Shown here: in pieces, positions 1-8,164 of the stretch
Position numbering within the stretch: the stretch's first letter is position 1
How the letters are laid out: every line of letters starts with the position of its first letter
Assembly: GCF_040784935.1 (NCBI RefSeq)
Contig: NZ_CP160680.1
Span: 7,421,802 to 7,485,801 of the forward strand
DNA: 64,000 nt
Source: Lewinella sp. LCG006
GTDB lineage: Bacteria > Bacteroidota > Bacteroidia > Chitinophagales > Saprospiraceae
Reading direction: 5' to 3'
Notes under the pieces: model-generated
Database searches by the model: none
The model's input: the letters and a program-made list of their open reading frames with translations, nothing else
Told to the model about the DNA's origin: nothing
Program-made: the position numbers and the translations under genes

Positions 1-312
1 ATTTTCTACATCATCGTGCAAAGCATCGAAGGAAATATTATCACCCCCAAGATTGTGGGTAAAAGTGTACGCCTTAACCCATTCGTGGCTATTCTCGCCT
101 TATTGATTGGTGGCGCATTGTGGGGAATTGCAGGAATGATTCTGGCACTCCCAATGATGGCTGTCATAAAAATATTCATGGCCAATGTAGAACTCCTTGA
201 ACCCGTAAGTGAACTTTTCCGGGATGACCTGTACCAAAGAGAGCATATTTTTCAAGAGAAATACGATGAAGATCGTTACCGCATCTTAAATTATTTCCGT
301 CGAGAAAAATAA
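1..312 (+). CDS. AI-2E family transporter (PerM-like), C-terminal part only
   Basis: The reading frame is open from base 1, so the gene begins upstream of the window. The visible 103 residues start with FYIIVQSIEGNIITPKIVGK and then hold a hydrophobic stretch (NPFVAILALLIGGALWGIAG) and a short charged tail. The QxxEGNxIxPKIxG motif followed by LNPFVAILALLIGG is typical of the last transmembrane part of the AI-2E/PerM (UPF0118) permeases, inner-membrane proteins with about eight membrane spans. Substrate is unknown here; family members have been linked to autoinducer-2 export or sodium/proton exchange. No terminator is obvious before the next gene. Confidence 0.85.
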   Translation: MFYIIVQSIEGNIITPKIVGKSVRLNPFVAILALLIGGALWGIAGMILALPMMAVIKIFMANVELLEPVSELFRDDLYQREHIFQEKYDEDRYRILNYFRREK

Positions 313-410
313 TTTCAATTGACAACGAACATCTGTCTAAAAAACCAGGTTACAGAAGTATAAAGTAACATTAACTGTCTCGATTGACAGCAACTAAAAT
401 TAAATAAAAC

Positions 411-791
411 ATGTCAGACCAAAAAAATCAAAACTGGAAACTAGGATTCGGATTACTAGCAGGTGCACTAGCCGGATACTGGCTCAATTCTAATCAAGGC
501 CGTCGGGTACGCAAAGAGATGCAAACCTCAGCCATAGAATATACCAATCAAGCCACCGAATACATCAAAACACAAGCTGATAGCCTAAGTTCAACGGCAA
601 GTGAGTATTTTGACCAAAGTAAAGAAGCCGTTCAGCAAGCTGCACAAACCGTGAAAAACAAGTTCACTAGTAATGTAGATGACTTGGCCGACCAAGCAGA
701 AGAGGCTGTAGAACAGACAGAAACAAAACTGAAGCGCGGTATCTCTGCCGCCCGCAAAAATGTAAAAAATTCAGCGGAAGCTATTGCATAA
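411..791 (+). CDS. YtxH domain-containing protein (small stress-type protein)
   Basis: 126 residues. After a short polar N-terminus comes a glycine-rich membrane segment (about residues 11-27, LGFGLLAGALAGYWLNSNQG) followed by GRRVRKEM, the usual YtxH pattern of one membrane anchor and a G+R/K turn. The rest is a long amphipathic helix rich in A, Q, E and K with heptad character, ending in a lysine/arginine tail. YtxH proteins are small general-stress proteins of unknown molecular function. A strong terminator follows at 817-853, so the gene ends its own transcript. Confidence 0.8.
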   Translation: MSDQKNQNWKLGFGLLAGALAGYWLNSNQGRRVRKEMQTSAIEYTNQATEYIKTQADSLSSTASEYFDQSKEAVQQAAQTVKNKFTSNVDDLADQAEEAVEQTETKLKRGISAARKNVKNSAEAIA

Positions 792-816
792 ATAGTGCAT
801 GCTAAAAATATATTTG

Positions 817-853
817 AAGCTTCTAGAAGATTTTTCTTCTAGAAGCTTTTTTA
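817..853 (+). terminator. Rho-independent terminator after the YtxH gene
   Basis: Perfect 14-bp stem (817-830 with 835-848), TTTT loop, then a T tract to 853. It covers the TTG at 854 that would be an upstream start for the next gene, which argues for the ATG at 905 instead. Confidence 0.85.
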
Positions 854-904
854 TTGCAAACATCAGGTCTTCAATTCTTGTTTAAAAATAAAACACAAAT
901 AAGA

Positions 905-2056
905 ATGTTAGATCAACAAAAATTAAATCAATTGGCTGCCGTAAGCAGTCCGAATAGTATTTCGTTTTATTTACCTACCCATCGTGTAGATGGTATTCAG
1001 GAAGATAAAATTCGCTATAAGAACAGTATTAGTGAAGTAAAATCAGTACTGGCTGAGAGAGATTTTAGTGATCAAGAAATCAATAAAATCATGAAGGAAG
1101 CTGAGGCTAAGCTGAAAGAAGAAAAATTCTGGCGCCATTTATCCGATGCCTTAGCGGTATTTATTTACGATGGTAATACCAGTTTTCATACCCTCCCGAT
1201 TGAAGTTGAAAGCTTTCATTTCATTGGTGATCAACTCTACCTTTTACCCTTGCTCCCATTGGTCAACAACAATCACAAGTTTTACACCTTGGCCTTGAGC
1301 CAAAATCAGGTACGGGTATTTGAAGGTACCGATTTCACCTTTGCTGAACTGGAAAAAAACAGCGACTTTCCAGAGAATTTAGAGGAAATTTTACGCTTTT
1401 ACGAGGAAGAAAGCACTTTACAGCATCACAGTGGAAATGGTGAAAATGCCGTATTTCATGGCCAGGGCGCGGGCAAAGATGTCAAAAACGTTCGCTTGGA
1501 AGAATTCCTACGGCGGGTAGACAAAGGAATCGAAACCATGAGCTGTGACGATGATAAGACGCCACTGGTACTCTACTCCACGCCAACGCTGGCGGGTCTT
1601 TACCGAAAAATCAATACTTACCCTCATCTCATGGAAGACTTCATTGAAGGAAATCCTGAAAACGAAGATATGTTGAAAATTCACGAGAAGTCTTACGAAC
1701 TGCTGATGCCCCGGTATGCAGCAATGGATCAGGAAGAACTGGATAACTTTGAATCAGCACTCGCCAACGAGACAGCAACCTTTGATATTCAAACCATTGG
1801 CCCAGCCGCGATGGCCGGACAGATAAAGACCCTATTTCTGGTACGCAATCAAGAGACTTGGGGAAAGTACAATCCCGTGGACCACAGCGTAGAATTACAC
1901 AGCAGTCGCAAGGATGATAGTCAACCTCTTTACAACGACCTTTCCTTGTCGGTTATCAACCAGGGAGGTACCGTACACCTCCTCGACAGAGAAGATATGC
2001 CACGTCCAACATCAGACGTTAATGCTATTTTCTACTATGCGTTGACAACCGCATAA
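905..2056 (+). CDS. baeRF-type (bacterial archaeo-eukaryotic release factor family) protein
   Basis: 383 residues from the ATG at 905; an in-frame TTG at 854 lies in the tail of the preceding terminator and is unlikely. The N-terminus (MLDQQKLNQLAAVSSPNSIS, then FYLPTHRVDG), the segment EKFWRHLSDALAVFIYDGNT and the C-terminal half with STPTLAGLYRKI and GPAAMAGQIKTLFLVRN resemble the bacterial baeRF proteins, which are distant relatives of eRF1/aRF1 and probably act on stalled ribosomes. The late part has the layout of an L7Ae-like domain. No GGQ motif is present, as in most baeRF families. It follows a YtxH stress protein, which would fit a stress role, but the terminator between them says separate transcripts. 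The function is inferred from resemblance only. Confidence 0.65.
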   Translation: MLDQQKLNQLAAVSSPNSISFYLPTHRVDGIQEDKIRYKNSISEVKSVLAERDFSDQEINKIMKEAEAKLKEEKFWRHLSDALAVFIYDGNTSFHTLPIEVESFHFIGDQLYLLPLLPLVNNNHKFYTLALSQNQVRVFEGTDFTFAELEKNSDFPENLEEILRFYEEESTLQHHSGNGENAVFHGQGAGKDVKNVRLEEFLRRVDKGIETMSCDDDKTPLVLYSTPTLAGLYRKINTYPHLMEDFIEGNPENEDMLKIHEKSYELLMPRYAAMDQEELDNFESALANETATFDIQTIGPAAMAGQIKTLFLVRNQETWGKYNPVDHSVELHSSRKDDSQPLYNDLSLSVINQGGTVHLLDREDMPRPTSDVNAIFYYALTTA

Positions 2057-2089
2057 TTGATAACAACATCAATTACCTCTATTCAATAA

Positions 2090-2130
2090 AAGCCGGACTT
2101 CATTGATTTATGAAGCCCGGCTTAGTTTTA
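2090..2130 (+). terminator. Terminator after the baeRF-type gene
   Basis: Stem of AAGCCGG-CTTCAT with ATGAAG-CCGGCTT around a 6-nt loop, one internal mismatch, followed by a T-rich run (TTAGTTTTATTTAT). Confidence 0.75.
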
Positions 2131-2140
2131 TTTATAGCAT

Positions 2141-2176
2141 AAAAAAGCCCTTACTGTAATATTTACAGCAAAGGCA
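2141..2176 (-). terminator. Terminator of the DksA-like gene
   Basis: Imperfect hairpin built on CTGTAA/TTACAG with GCC/GGC at the base. Read on the minus strand it is followed by TTTTTTATGC, placing it just after the stop of the gene that ends at 2203. Confidence 0.65.
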
Positions 2177-2202
2177 GAACCATTAGTAAGTACTTTTATT
2201 TT

Positions 2203-2556
2203 CTAGATAGCGGTACGGGCCGTAGGAAGTGCTTGTAAACGCTCGAACCGAATAGGATCACCCGTACGTTGGTCGAGACCGTAAGTGCCGTTTTCCATAC
2301 GTCCTAAAGCAGCTTGTACGGCCTGAAGATCACTACGCCGGCGCTTAATTTGCGCAACAATACGTTGCCGGATTTGGTCATTCTTGGCATCATCTCCATA
2401 GCCATCATTAGATTCTTCTTCTCGGTACAAGTTAGGAAGCTCCTCTTCTTCAAGTCGTTTTAATTCCGTTGCCAGGCGAGACTGTTTATCTTCTAATCGT
2501 TCTCGTAAGTCTTCTAATTGTTCTTGCGTAAGATTGGTCTCTGATCGCGTACTCAT
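2203..2556 (-). CDS. TraR/DksA family protein without zinc-finger cysteines
   Basis: 117 residues. The first two thirds form a highly charged coiled coil (QEQLEDLRERLEDKQSRLAT onward). The segment RIVAQIKRRRSDLQAVQAAL, then GRMENGTYG and ERLQALPTART, matches the DksA/TraR signature just before and after the C4 zinc finger. In classical members GTYG is followed by CxxCG; here it reads GTYGLDQRTGDPI with no cysteine anywhere, and the protein ends where the second cysteine pair would be. Members bind the secondary channel of RNA polymerase and modulate the stringent response with ppGpp; cysteine-less members are known. The acidic pair D-D in GYGDDAKND (about residues 52-60) sits where the coiled-coil tip would lie. 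Role here is inferred. Confidence 0.75.
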   Translation of the reverse strand: MSTRSETNLTQEQLEDLRERLEDKQSRLATELKRLEEEELPNLYREEESNDGYGDDAKNDQIRQRIVAQIKRRRSDLQAVQAALGRMENGTYGLDQRTGDPIRFERLQALPTARTAI

Positions 2557-2637
2557 ATTATTGTTTTACTTTTTAAACCTCTTTATTGCAGTACCTGTTC
2601 GCTGCCAATCAATCTTTAAAGTCTGCCTAAAGGACGA

Positions 2638-3495
2638 ATGAACACCTCGAAAAAAATAGTGTTCCATCAGAAAGCATTATTACAGCCTCTGTACAACTTT
2701 ATGAAAACAGAAAAAATAATTGGTCCTAAAGAGATCGAAGAAATCCTGGCCGACCAACTAGAAACAGGCTTGGCCGAATACAACAGATCTTCCTCCAGCC
2801 TATTCATATCGTCTCTGACCGCCGGACTAGAAATTGGTTTCAGTGTTTTCCTGATGGGAATCGTTTATACCCTGTTTCACGGACAAATGAGTGAGGCTGC
2901 CCTTCACATTGCCTTGGCATGCTCCTACCCGATTGGTTTTCTACTCGTCGTAATTGGACGTTCAGAGCTTTTCACAGAACATACCAACCTGGCACTTTAT
3001 CCCATCCTCGAAAAGAAAAAATCTATTTTGCAGCTATTCCAATTATGGGGAACCATTCTAGCAGGGAATCTTCTGGGAGGTTTTTTTATTGGGGCATTCC
3101 TTTGTTGGATTGGGCCAGCTATGAATATCATCAGTAGCGAGGCCTTTGTCCATTTGGCCGACAAAATGCTAAAGTTTGATTATACAGTTATTTTGGGTAG
3201 TGCTCTACTTGCGGGATGGTTGATGGGGCTATTGTCCTGGCTGCTCAGTGCCGCCAAGGAAACTATTAGTAGAATATTGATTGTCATCATTATCACCATC
3301 GTCATTGGAATGGGAGGTCTGCATCATTCCATTGTAGGCTCGATAGAAATCTTTGCCGGTTTGCTTTTGTCTCCAGAAATTGGCTGGACTGATTATTTAC
3401 CCGTGCAACTGTTAGCCATTCTTGGTAACCTTATTGGAGGTACCTTCTTTGTTGCTACCCTAAAATATAGTCACGTAACTCGTGCCGATGTATAG
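2638..3495 (+). CDS. Formate/nitrite transporter (FNT) family channel
   Basis: 285 residues with about six hydrophobic spans: near residues 58-80, 92-110, 136-162, 182-204, 210-232 and 255-276. Signature pieces fit FNT channels: GLEIGFSVFLMG, SYPIGFLLVVIGRSELFTEH (the FNT GRSELFTEHT segment) and AGNLLGGFFIGA. FNT pentamers conduct formate, nitrite, hydrosulfide or related small anions across the inner membrane. The N-terminal cytoplasmic extension and the ELFTEHT motif resemble the YfdC-like branch, whose substrate is unknown. The gene is divergent from the DksA-like gene and is followed after 23 bp by a repeat element. Confidence 0.88.
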   Translation: MNTSKKIVFHQKALLQPLYNFMKTEKIIGPKEIEEILADQLETGLAEYNRSSSSLFISSLTAGLEIGFSVFLMGIVYTLFHGQMSEAALHIALACSYPIGFLLVVIGRSELFTEHTNLALYPILEKKKSILQLFQLWGTILAGNLLGGFFIGAFLCWIGPAMNIISSEAFVHLADKMLKFDYTVILGSALLAGWLMGLLSWLLSAAKETISRILIVIIITIVIGMGGLHHSIVGSIEIFAGLLLSPEIGWTDYLPVQLLAILGNLIGGTFFVATLKYSHVTRADV

Positions 3496-3518
3496 ACCTT
3501 CAAGGCAGGATTATATAT

Positions 3519-3680
3519 TAGAGTTGTTATGCTGGGACATGTTTTGCTGCAAGCGAAAAATTTCATCCTGAACTTCGTTAGATTTTTCGCCGAATTGCCC
3601 GCATTCGGCTGCAAAATCTGCCTCGTTCAGAATAAAATTTTAGCGCTTTCGCTAAAACAGCCCCCAGCAGAACAACTCTA
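3519..3680. repeat. TA-flanked palindromic element, subfamily 2, copy 1 (MITE-like)
   Basis: A 162-bp unit bounded by TA on both sides, with terminal inverted repeats GAGTTGTTATGCTGGG at the left and CCCCCAGCAGAACAACTC at the right. The same unit occurs in reverse orientation at 23925-24086, with exactly the same length. Inside are nested inverted repeats (TTTCATCCTGAAC with GTTCAGAATAAAA; TTTTAGCG with CGCTAAAA), so the whole unit can fold into one long hairpin. Any open frame inside is a by-product of the palindrome. No transposase is encoded, so it would be non-autonomous. Confidence 0.8.
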
Positions 3681-3923
3681 TTTTCATTCAGGCGCTTGCT
3701 TTTCGAACCCCGACTTATTAGCTCAAGCAAAAATCGGGACATGATCAGTTGCCTTGATCGCGGGGATTGATTGGCTACTTTATCCTCTTTTGGTCTTTCC
3801 TGAAAGACCCAGTATCCGTGCCTTCAAGGGCTCTTAGCGGAAGATTTTATTTTGTAAACCATTTGATCGGTATGCTCACGTGATATTTTCCTATTTTCAC
3901 GCAGTCACATCAATACCAACTAC
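3681..3923. other. Intergenic stretch, nothing firm
   Basis: Between the repeat and the next gene. Only a small perfect hairpin is visible (GGTCTTTC-CT-GAAAGACC near 3790-3808). No convincing reading frame, RNA gene or -7 box was found. Confidence 0.4.
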
Positions 3924-6806
3924 ATGAGAACGCTATTTTTTTGTCTACTTGTCCTATTCTTCCTTCCTGATGGTTTTAGCCAGGGAATACCTTCACTCGT
4001 AACACCTGCGGAACAACGATTACAAGCCGTTGAACAACGAAAAAAACTGCGTGACAATTCGCTCGTTCAGCATCTTCCATTTACCAATATCGGACCCAGT
4101 GTACAAAGTGGCCGCGTAGTAGATATGGCGGTACACCCCGATGATCCTACCCAATTTTATGTTGCCTATGCCTCGGGGGGGCTGTGGCACACTAACAATA
4201 ACGGTACAACTTTTGAACCTCGCTTCGATCAACAAGATGTAATGACGCTAGGCGCTGTAGCGGTAGACTGGAAAAGCAATACCATCTGGTTAGGTACTGG
4301 AGAGGTCAACTCCAGTCGGTCTTCTTATGCAGGCCTCGGCGTTTACCGCAGTACCGATGGTGGAAAAACTTGGCAACATCGTGGTTTACCAGAGAGTCAT
4401 CATATTGGCCGCATCCTCCTTCACCCTACCAACCCCAACATCGTTTGGGTAGCCGTTCTGGGGCATCTATACTCTCCTAATGCCGAGAGAGGCATTTACA
4501 AAACCACCAATGGTGGCGAAAGCTGGGAGAAAGTACTCTTTGTCAACAACAATGCCGGAGGTATTGAAATGGTCCTTGACCCGATGAACCCCGACCATTT
4601 ATATGCTGCCACCTGGGAACGCACACGCCGCGCCTGGGATTTCACCGAAGCAGGTAAGGGCTCTGGTATTTATGAAAGTACCGATAGCGGGAATACCTGG
4701 TCAAATATTACGGGTCCTAAAAGTGGTTTCCCTTCCGGGGAAGGTGCTGGCCGTATTGGGCTGGCGATAGGCTATCAGGGGCGTACGCCTATTCTCTATG
4801 CGTCTATCGATAATTACAACCGACGCCCCAAAGCAACCGACGAAGAGCCTGGCTTGACCAAAGATGCCTTACGGACCATGAGTAAAGCTGATTTTGCAAA
4901 AGTTCCTGAAACACAACTCAAGACCTATCTTCAGCAAAATGGTTTCCCCAAAAAGTACACTCCCAAAAAGGTTCAGGAAATGATCGCTGCCGGCGAAATT
5001 ACACCACTGACCCTGGTAGAATACACCGAGAATGCCAATAGCCTGCTCTTCGATACCGAAGTAATCGGCTTGGAAGTCTACCGTATGGTCAATAACAGCA
5101 AGAAATGGGCGAAAACACACGAAGGTTTTATTGATGATGTCTACTATTCTTATGGCTACTATTTTGGCCAGATTAAGGTGTCTCCACGTGATGCCAATCG
5201 CCTTTACATCATGGGCGTACCCGTTATACGCAGTGATGATGGGGGTACAACCTGGCGCGGGATCAATGGAGCCAATGTCCACTCCGACCACCATGCCTTA
5301 TGGATTAGTCCCGATCGTGACGGGCACCTCATTCTAGGTAACGACGGAGGAATCAATATCTCTTATGACGATGGGGAAAACTGGATCAAGTGCAATCATC
5401 CACCTTTGGGGCAGTTTTACTACGTTGCCGTGGACATGGCCAAGCCCTACCGCGTATATGGTGGTCTGCAGGACAATGGCGTGTGGATGGGCGACCATAC
5501 CTACGAACCCTCTAGTCGCTGGCAACAAAGTGGGCGGTACCCCTACGAAATGATCATGGGCGGCGACGGGATGCAAGTAGCAGTAGATACCCGTGACAAT
5601 GCGACCGTATACACTGGTTTTCAGTTTGGCAACTATTTTCGGTTAAACACCCAAACCGATGACCGCACCTATATCACCCCTACCCACGACCTCGGAGAAC
5701 GGCCTTATCGCTGGAACTGGCAAACCCCAATTCACCTTTCTGAGCACAACCAGGATATTCTTTACATGGGCTCTAATTTTGTGCACCGCTCTCTGAATAA
5801 AGGTGAGGATTTCACGGTCATTTCCCCCGATCTTACCCATGGTGGTCAAAAAGGAGATGTACCCTACGGTACGCTGAGTGCTCTGCACGAGTCGCCTTTG
5901 CGTTTTGGCTTGCTTTACGCAGGTGCTGATGATGGACGGGTTCACGTAAGCAAAGATGGCGGCTTCCAATGGGAAGACATCTCCGCTGGTTTGCCTGCCG
6001 ACATGTGGGTAAGCCGTATCCAGGCCAGCAAACACCAAGAGGGGCGCGTCTATTTAGCTCTCAATGGCTACCGCTGGGACAACTGGAACGCCATGTTATT
6101 CCGATCGGATGATTATGGTAAAACCTGGGAAATCATCGGTCGTGATCTCCCTCAAGAACCGGTAAATGTAGTCAAGGAAGACCCCAAAGTAACAGATATG
6201 ATCTATGTAGGCACCGATCATGGCGCTTATGTTTCTTTAGACGGGGGTAAAAGTTTTCAGGCATTTTACGAAGGATTAGCAGGTGCCCCTGTTCACGATA
6301 TTGTCATTCATCCGCGTGATCAAGATATTATTATTGGCACCCATGGTCGTTCCCTCTACCGGGCTTCTGCCAAGGAGCTGCAAGCACTTACCAAAGAAGT
6401 TTTGGCAGAGACCATCCATCTTTTCAAAATCGACGATCAGCGTCGTGGCCGTTCTTGGGGGCAAGACAGTTGGTCGCGCGACAATGTTCCCAGCCTTGAC
6501 CTTCCCGTCTACACTAGCCAAGCAGGGAATGCACAAGTAAGCATTCAGGTCGAGGATGGTCCAGTATTGAGTACCTATTCCGTAAATTTGAAGAAAGGTT
6601 TGCAATATGCCACCTACGATTACACTTACGGGAAAGACGCTTGGCCAGCCTACCGTCAGTACCTCGAGAAAAATCTGAAAGAGGAAGAAACACTCCCCAA
6701 AATGGAGCCTGCCGATGATGGCAAATATTACCTCTTATCAGGAAAATACAAGGTCATCATCAAAATGAAAGACCAGACTTCTGAGCAGGTGTTTGAGTTG
6801 AAGTAG
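3924..6806 (+). CDS. Large secreted BNR/sortilin-type beta-propeller protein
   Basis: 960 residues. N-terminal signal peptide (MRTLFFCLLVLFFLPDGFSQ, cut before G). The body holds many Asp-box/BNR repeats of the form S-x-D-x-G-x-T-W, e.g. STDGGKTWQHRG, TTNGGESWEKV, STDSGNTWSNI, SDDGGTTWRGI, SKDGGFQWEDI, SDDYGKTWEII and SLDGGKSFQAF, as in VPS10/sortilin and sialidase-like beta-propellers, probably two propellers. The last 180 residues lack repeats. Proteins of this layout are common in Bacteroidota and often called glycosyl hydrolases, but I see no catalytic sialidase arginine triad, so the enzyme name is not supported. Location: periplasm or cell surface. No canonical T9SS sorting domain is evident at the C-terminus. 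Confidence 0.8.
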   Translation: MRTLFFCLLVLFFLPDGFSQGIPSLVTPAEQRLQAVEQRKKLRDNSLVQHLPFTNIGPSVQSGRVVDMAVHPDDPTQFYVAYASGGLWHTNNNGTTFEPRFDQQDVMTLGAVAVDWKSNTIWLGTGEVNSSRSSYAGLGVYRSTDGGKTWQHRGLPESHHIGRILLHPTNPNIVWVAVLGHLYSPNAERGIYKTTNGGESWEKVLFVNNNAGGIEMVLDPMNPDHLYAATWERTRRAWDFTEAGKGSGIYESTDSGNTWSNITGPKSGFPSGEGAGRIGLAIGYQGRTPILYASIDNYNRRPKATDEEPGLTKDALRTMSKADFAKVPETQLKTYLQQNGFPKKYTPKKVQEMIAAGEITPLTLVEYTENANSLLFDTEVIGLEVYRMVNNSKKWAKTHEGFIDDVYYSYGYYFGQIKVSPRDANRLYIMGVPVIRSDDGGTTWRGINGANVHSDHHALWISPDRDGHLILGNDGGINISYDDGENWIKCNHPPLGQFYYVAVDMAKPYRVYGGLQDNGVWMGDHTYEPSSRWQQSGRYPYEMIMGGDGMQVAVDTRDNATVYTGFQFGNYFRLNTQTDDRTYITPTHDLGERPYRWNWQTPIHLSEHNQDILYMGSNFVHRSLNKGEDFTVISPDLTHGGQKGDVPYGTLSALHESPLRFGLLYAGADDGRVHVSKDGGFQWEDISAGLPADMWVSRIQASKHQEGRVYLALNGYRWDNWNAMLFRSDDYGKTWEIIGRDLPQEPVNVVKEDPKVTDMIYVGTDHGAYVSLDGGKSFQAFYEGLAGAPVHDIVIHPRDQDIIIGTHGRSLYRASAKELQALTKEVLAETIHLFKIDDQRRGRSWGQDSWSRDNVPSLDLPVYTSQAGNAQVSIQVEDGPVLSTYSVNLKKGLQYATYDYTYGKDAWPAYRQYLEKNLKEEETLPKMEPADDGKYYLLSGKYKVIIKMKDQTSEQVFELK

Positions 6807-6885
6807 GGGTTTAAGGGTGTAAGAGTATAAGAGTGTAAGGGAAATAACTTTTACACCTTTACACCTACCCAACTTTTACACCCCA
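6807..6885. repeat. GTGTAAG-type short repeats after the stop codon
   Basis: Directly after the TAG the sequence runs as GGGTGTAAGAGTATAAGAG, then GTGTAAGGG, and then continues with the complement form (CTTTTACACCTTTACACC, then TACCCAACTTTTACACCCC), giving an inverted arrangement. The same motif occurs at about 31000, 50824 and 58328. Between 6886 and 7189 only an AT-rich stretch without a clear gene or signal is seen. Confidence 0.6.
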
Positions 6886-7189
6886 AAATCCCTATTCATA
6901 CAGTAAAAATGACAGTTCAGCGATTAGGGTAACGTTTTTGAATGTAAGGGTATTAATATTGTAAAAACTTACGAGCAGAAGGAAAAGGAAAAAAATAAAA
7001 TAAAATTTCCAAAACCGACATCCACTTAGGGGATGTGTCTCGTAAATAGGTGCAGAGGCGACAAAAGTTCCTGTTTTTAGTGTTTTTAAGAAATTTTAAC
7101 AAAGCTTTAAAACATTACAGACAACATAAAGGCAGGAATCCAAGTTTCTTAATCAAATATTGATACCCACTTCTTGAAACCATTTGAAC

Positions 7190-7462
7190 ATGAATACCCG
7201 TAAAATCAAACTTGCCTTAACAGCAAGATTAATCAATCAAAACACCGACGGCAATGCGCTTAATGCCGTTAAAGATTTAATGACAAGTTTCGCCGATGAG
7301 GCGGGACATTTTTTGGGCCTCAACTCCATCAGTAATTCTAAAATGGGCAATGCCGTCCGCGAACGTTACGCCTTGAATTACGAAAATTGTACGCTGAACG
7401 TCGATTTGGTATCGCACCCACAAGTCAACCGCCAAACGATCCAGCACTTCCAACTCCGGTAA
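7190..7462 (+). CDS. Small protein of unknown function (90 aa)
   Basis: 90 residues from the ATG at 7190; an in-frame TTG two codons upstream is a less likely start. No signal peptide or membrane span. It begins MNTRKIKLALTARLINQNTD and has a central polar helical region and a beta-like end (NCTLNVDLVSHPQVNRQTIQ). I do not recognise the family. It is supported as a gene by the strong terminator 50 bp downstream (7511-7541) and normal base composition. It could be a lineage-specific small protein. Confidence 0.5.
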   Translation: MNTRKIKLALTARLINQNTDGNALNAVKDLMTSFADEAGHFLGLNSISNSKMGNAVRERYALNYENCTLNVDLVSHPQVNRQTIQHFQLR

Positions 7463-7510
7463 CCCTGACAGGTATCAATAGAAGTACCTGCTTAACCAAA
7501 TAGAAAATTG

Positions 7511-7541
7511 AAAGCCTTCCCTCCCCCGGAAGGCTTTTTTA
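7511..7541 (+). terminator. Terminator, probably shared by convergent genes
   Basis: Perfect 9-bp stem AAGCCTTCC/GGAAGGCTT with a CTCCCCC loop and a run of six T. It overlaps the stop codon of the convergent minus-strand gene. Confidence 0.85.
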
Positions 7542-8141
7542 GTATACTTGCACCAATACTTTTAGCAAAGCTTCCGTTTCTCTGGCATTGCGCGACAAGT
7601 CTGGCAAATCTTTTACTGTAGTCACGGACAGTACATCACGTGCCAGTTCTTCAGTCGAAACACTATTAGCAATGGGCATGGGGATGTAAATGGTATCTCT
7701 CTGAATACGATCGCGGTAGATCACCCGAGCAGGAACGAGCGCTTGAGGTGCTTGTTTCACAAATACGGTATCTCTAATTATTTCCCTTACGGGCAAAGCT
7801 TTACTTACTTCTGGAAGAGTGCTCTCTTTTGCTGCACCAAACCAGCAACCAATAACACAACCGATGACTAACATTGCAGAGCCCACCAGCCAGATGCTTC
7901 TCTGGCGGCTATTCCGCACTTTCCGCTGTACGGCTAAGGCCTCACGGAAAACGTTAGGTGAAGGCACTACTCGTGGCGTTTTGCTTAAAAAATGCTGTTT
8001 CATGGAGAGCAGTACTTCTCTTTGTTGATGAAACGCTTCCCGCCCAATCCCTTGCACCGCGAGCCAACTCTCTTCAGAGGGCGTAAGTTCTTCGTAGGGC
8101 TTATTGAGTAGCAAATGTTCTAATTTTTCAAAATCTTCCAT
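7539..8141 (-). CDS. Putative anti-sigma factor (single-pass membrane protein)
   Basis: 200 residues from the ATG at 8141 (MEDFEKLEHLLLNKPYEELT); a longer frame would run into the sigma gene and is rejected. The N-terminal 95 residues are cytoplasmic in type and charged. One membrane span lies at about residues 84-106 (SIWLVGSAMLVIGCVIGCWF). The rest is a periplasmic region with VPARVIYRDRIQRDTIYIP. It lies 23 bp downstream of an ECF sigma factor gene on the same strand, the usual place for the cognate anti-sigma factor. No zinc ZAS motif (HxxxCxxC) is present, so the mode of sigma binding is not shown. Function is inferred from context and topology. Confidence 0.6.
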   Translation of the reverse strand: MEDFEKLEHLLLNKPYEELTPSEESWLAVQGIGREAFHQQREVLLSMKQHFLSKTPRVVPSPNVFREALAVQRKVRNSRQRSIWLVGSAMLVIGCVIGCWFGAAKESTLPEVSKALPVREIIRDTVFVKQAPQALVPARVIYRDRIQRDTIYIPMPIANSVSTEELARDVLSVTTVKDLPDLSRNARETEALLKVLVQVY

Positions 8142-8164
8142 TTCCTTTTGTTTTCTGTGGCGGC

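Noticed and set aside
3529-3744. 71-codon open frame downstream of the FNT gene
   Set aside because: It lies almost entirely in the palindromic element at 3519-3680; the inverted copy elsewhere shows the sequence is a repeat, not a gene.
3924-6806. Annotation as an active sialidase or glycosyl hydrolase
   Set aside because: Asp-box repeats only show the propeller fold; no sialidase arginine triad or catalytic set was seen.
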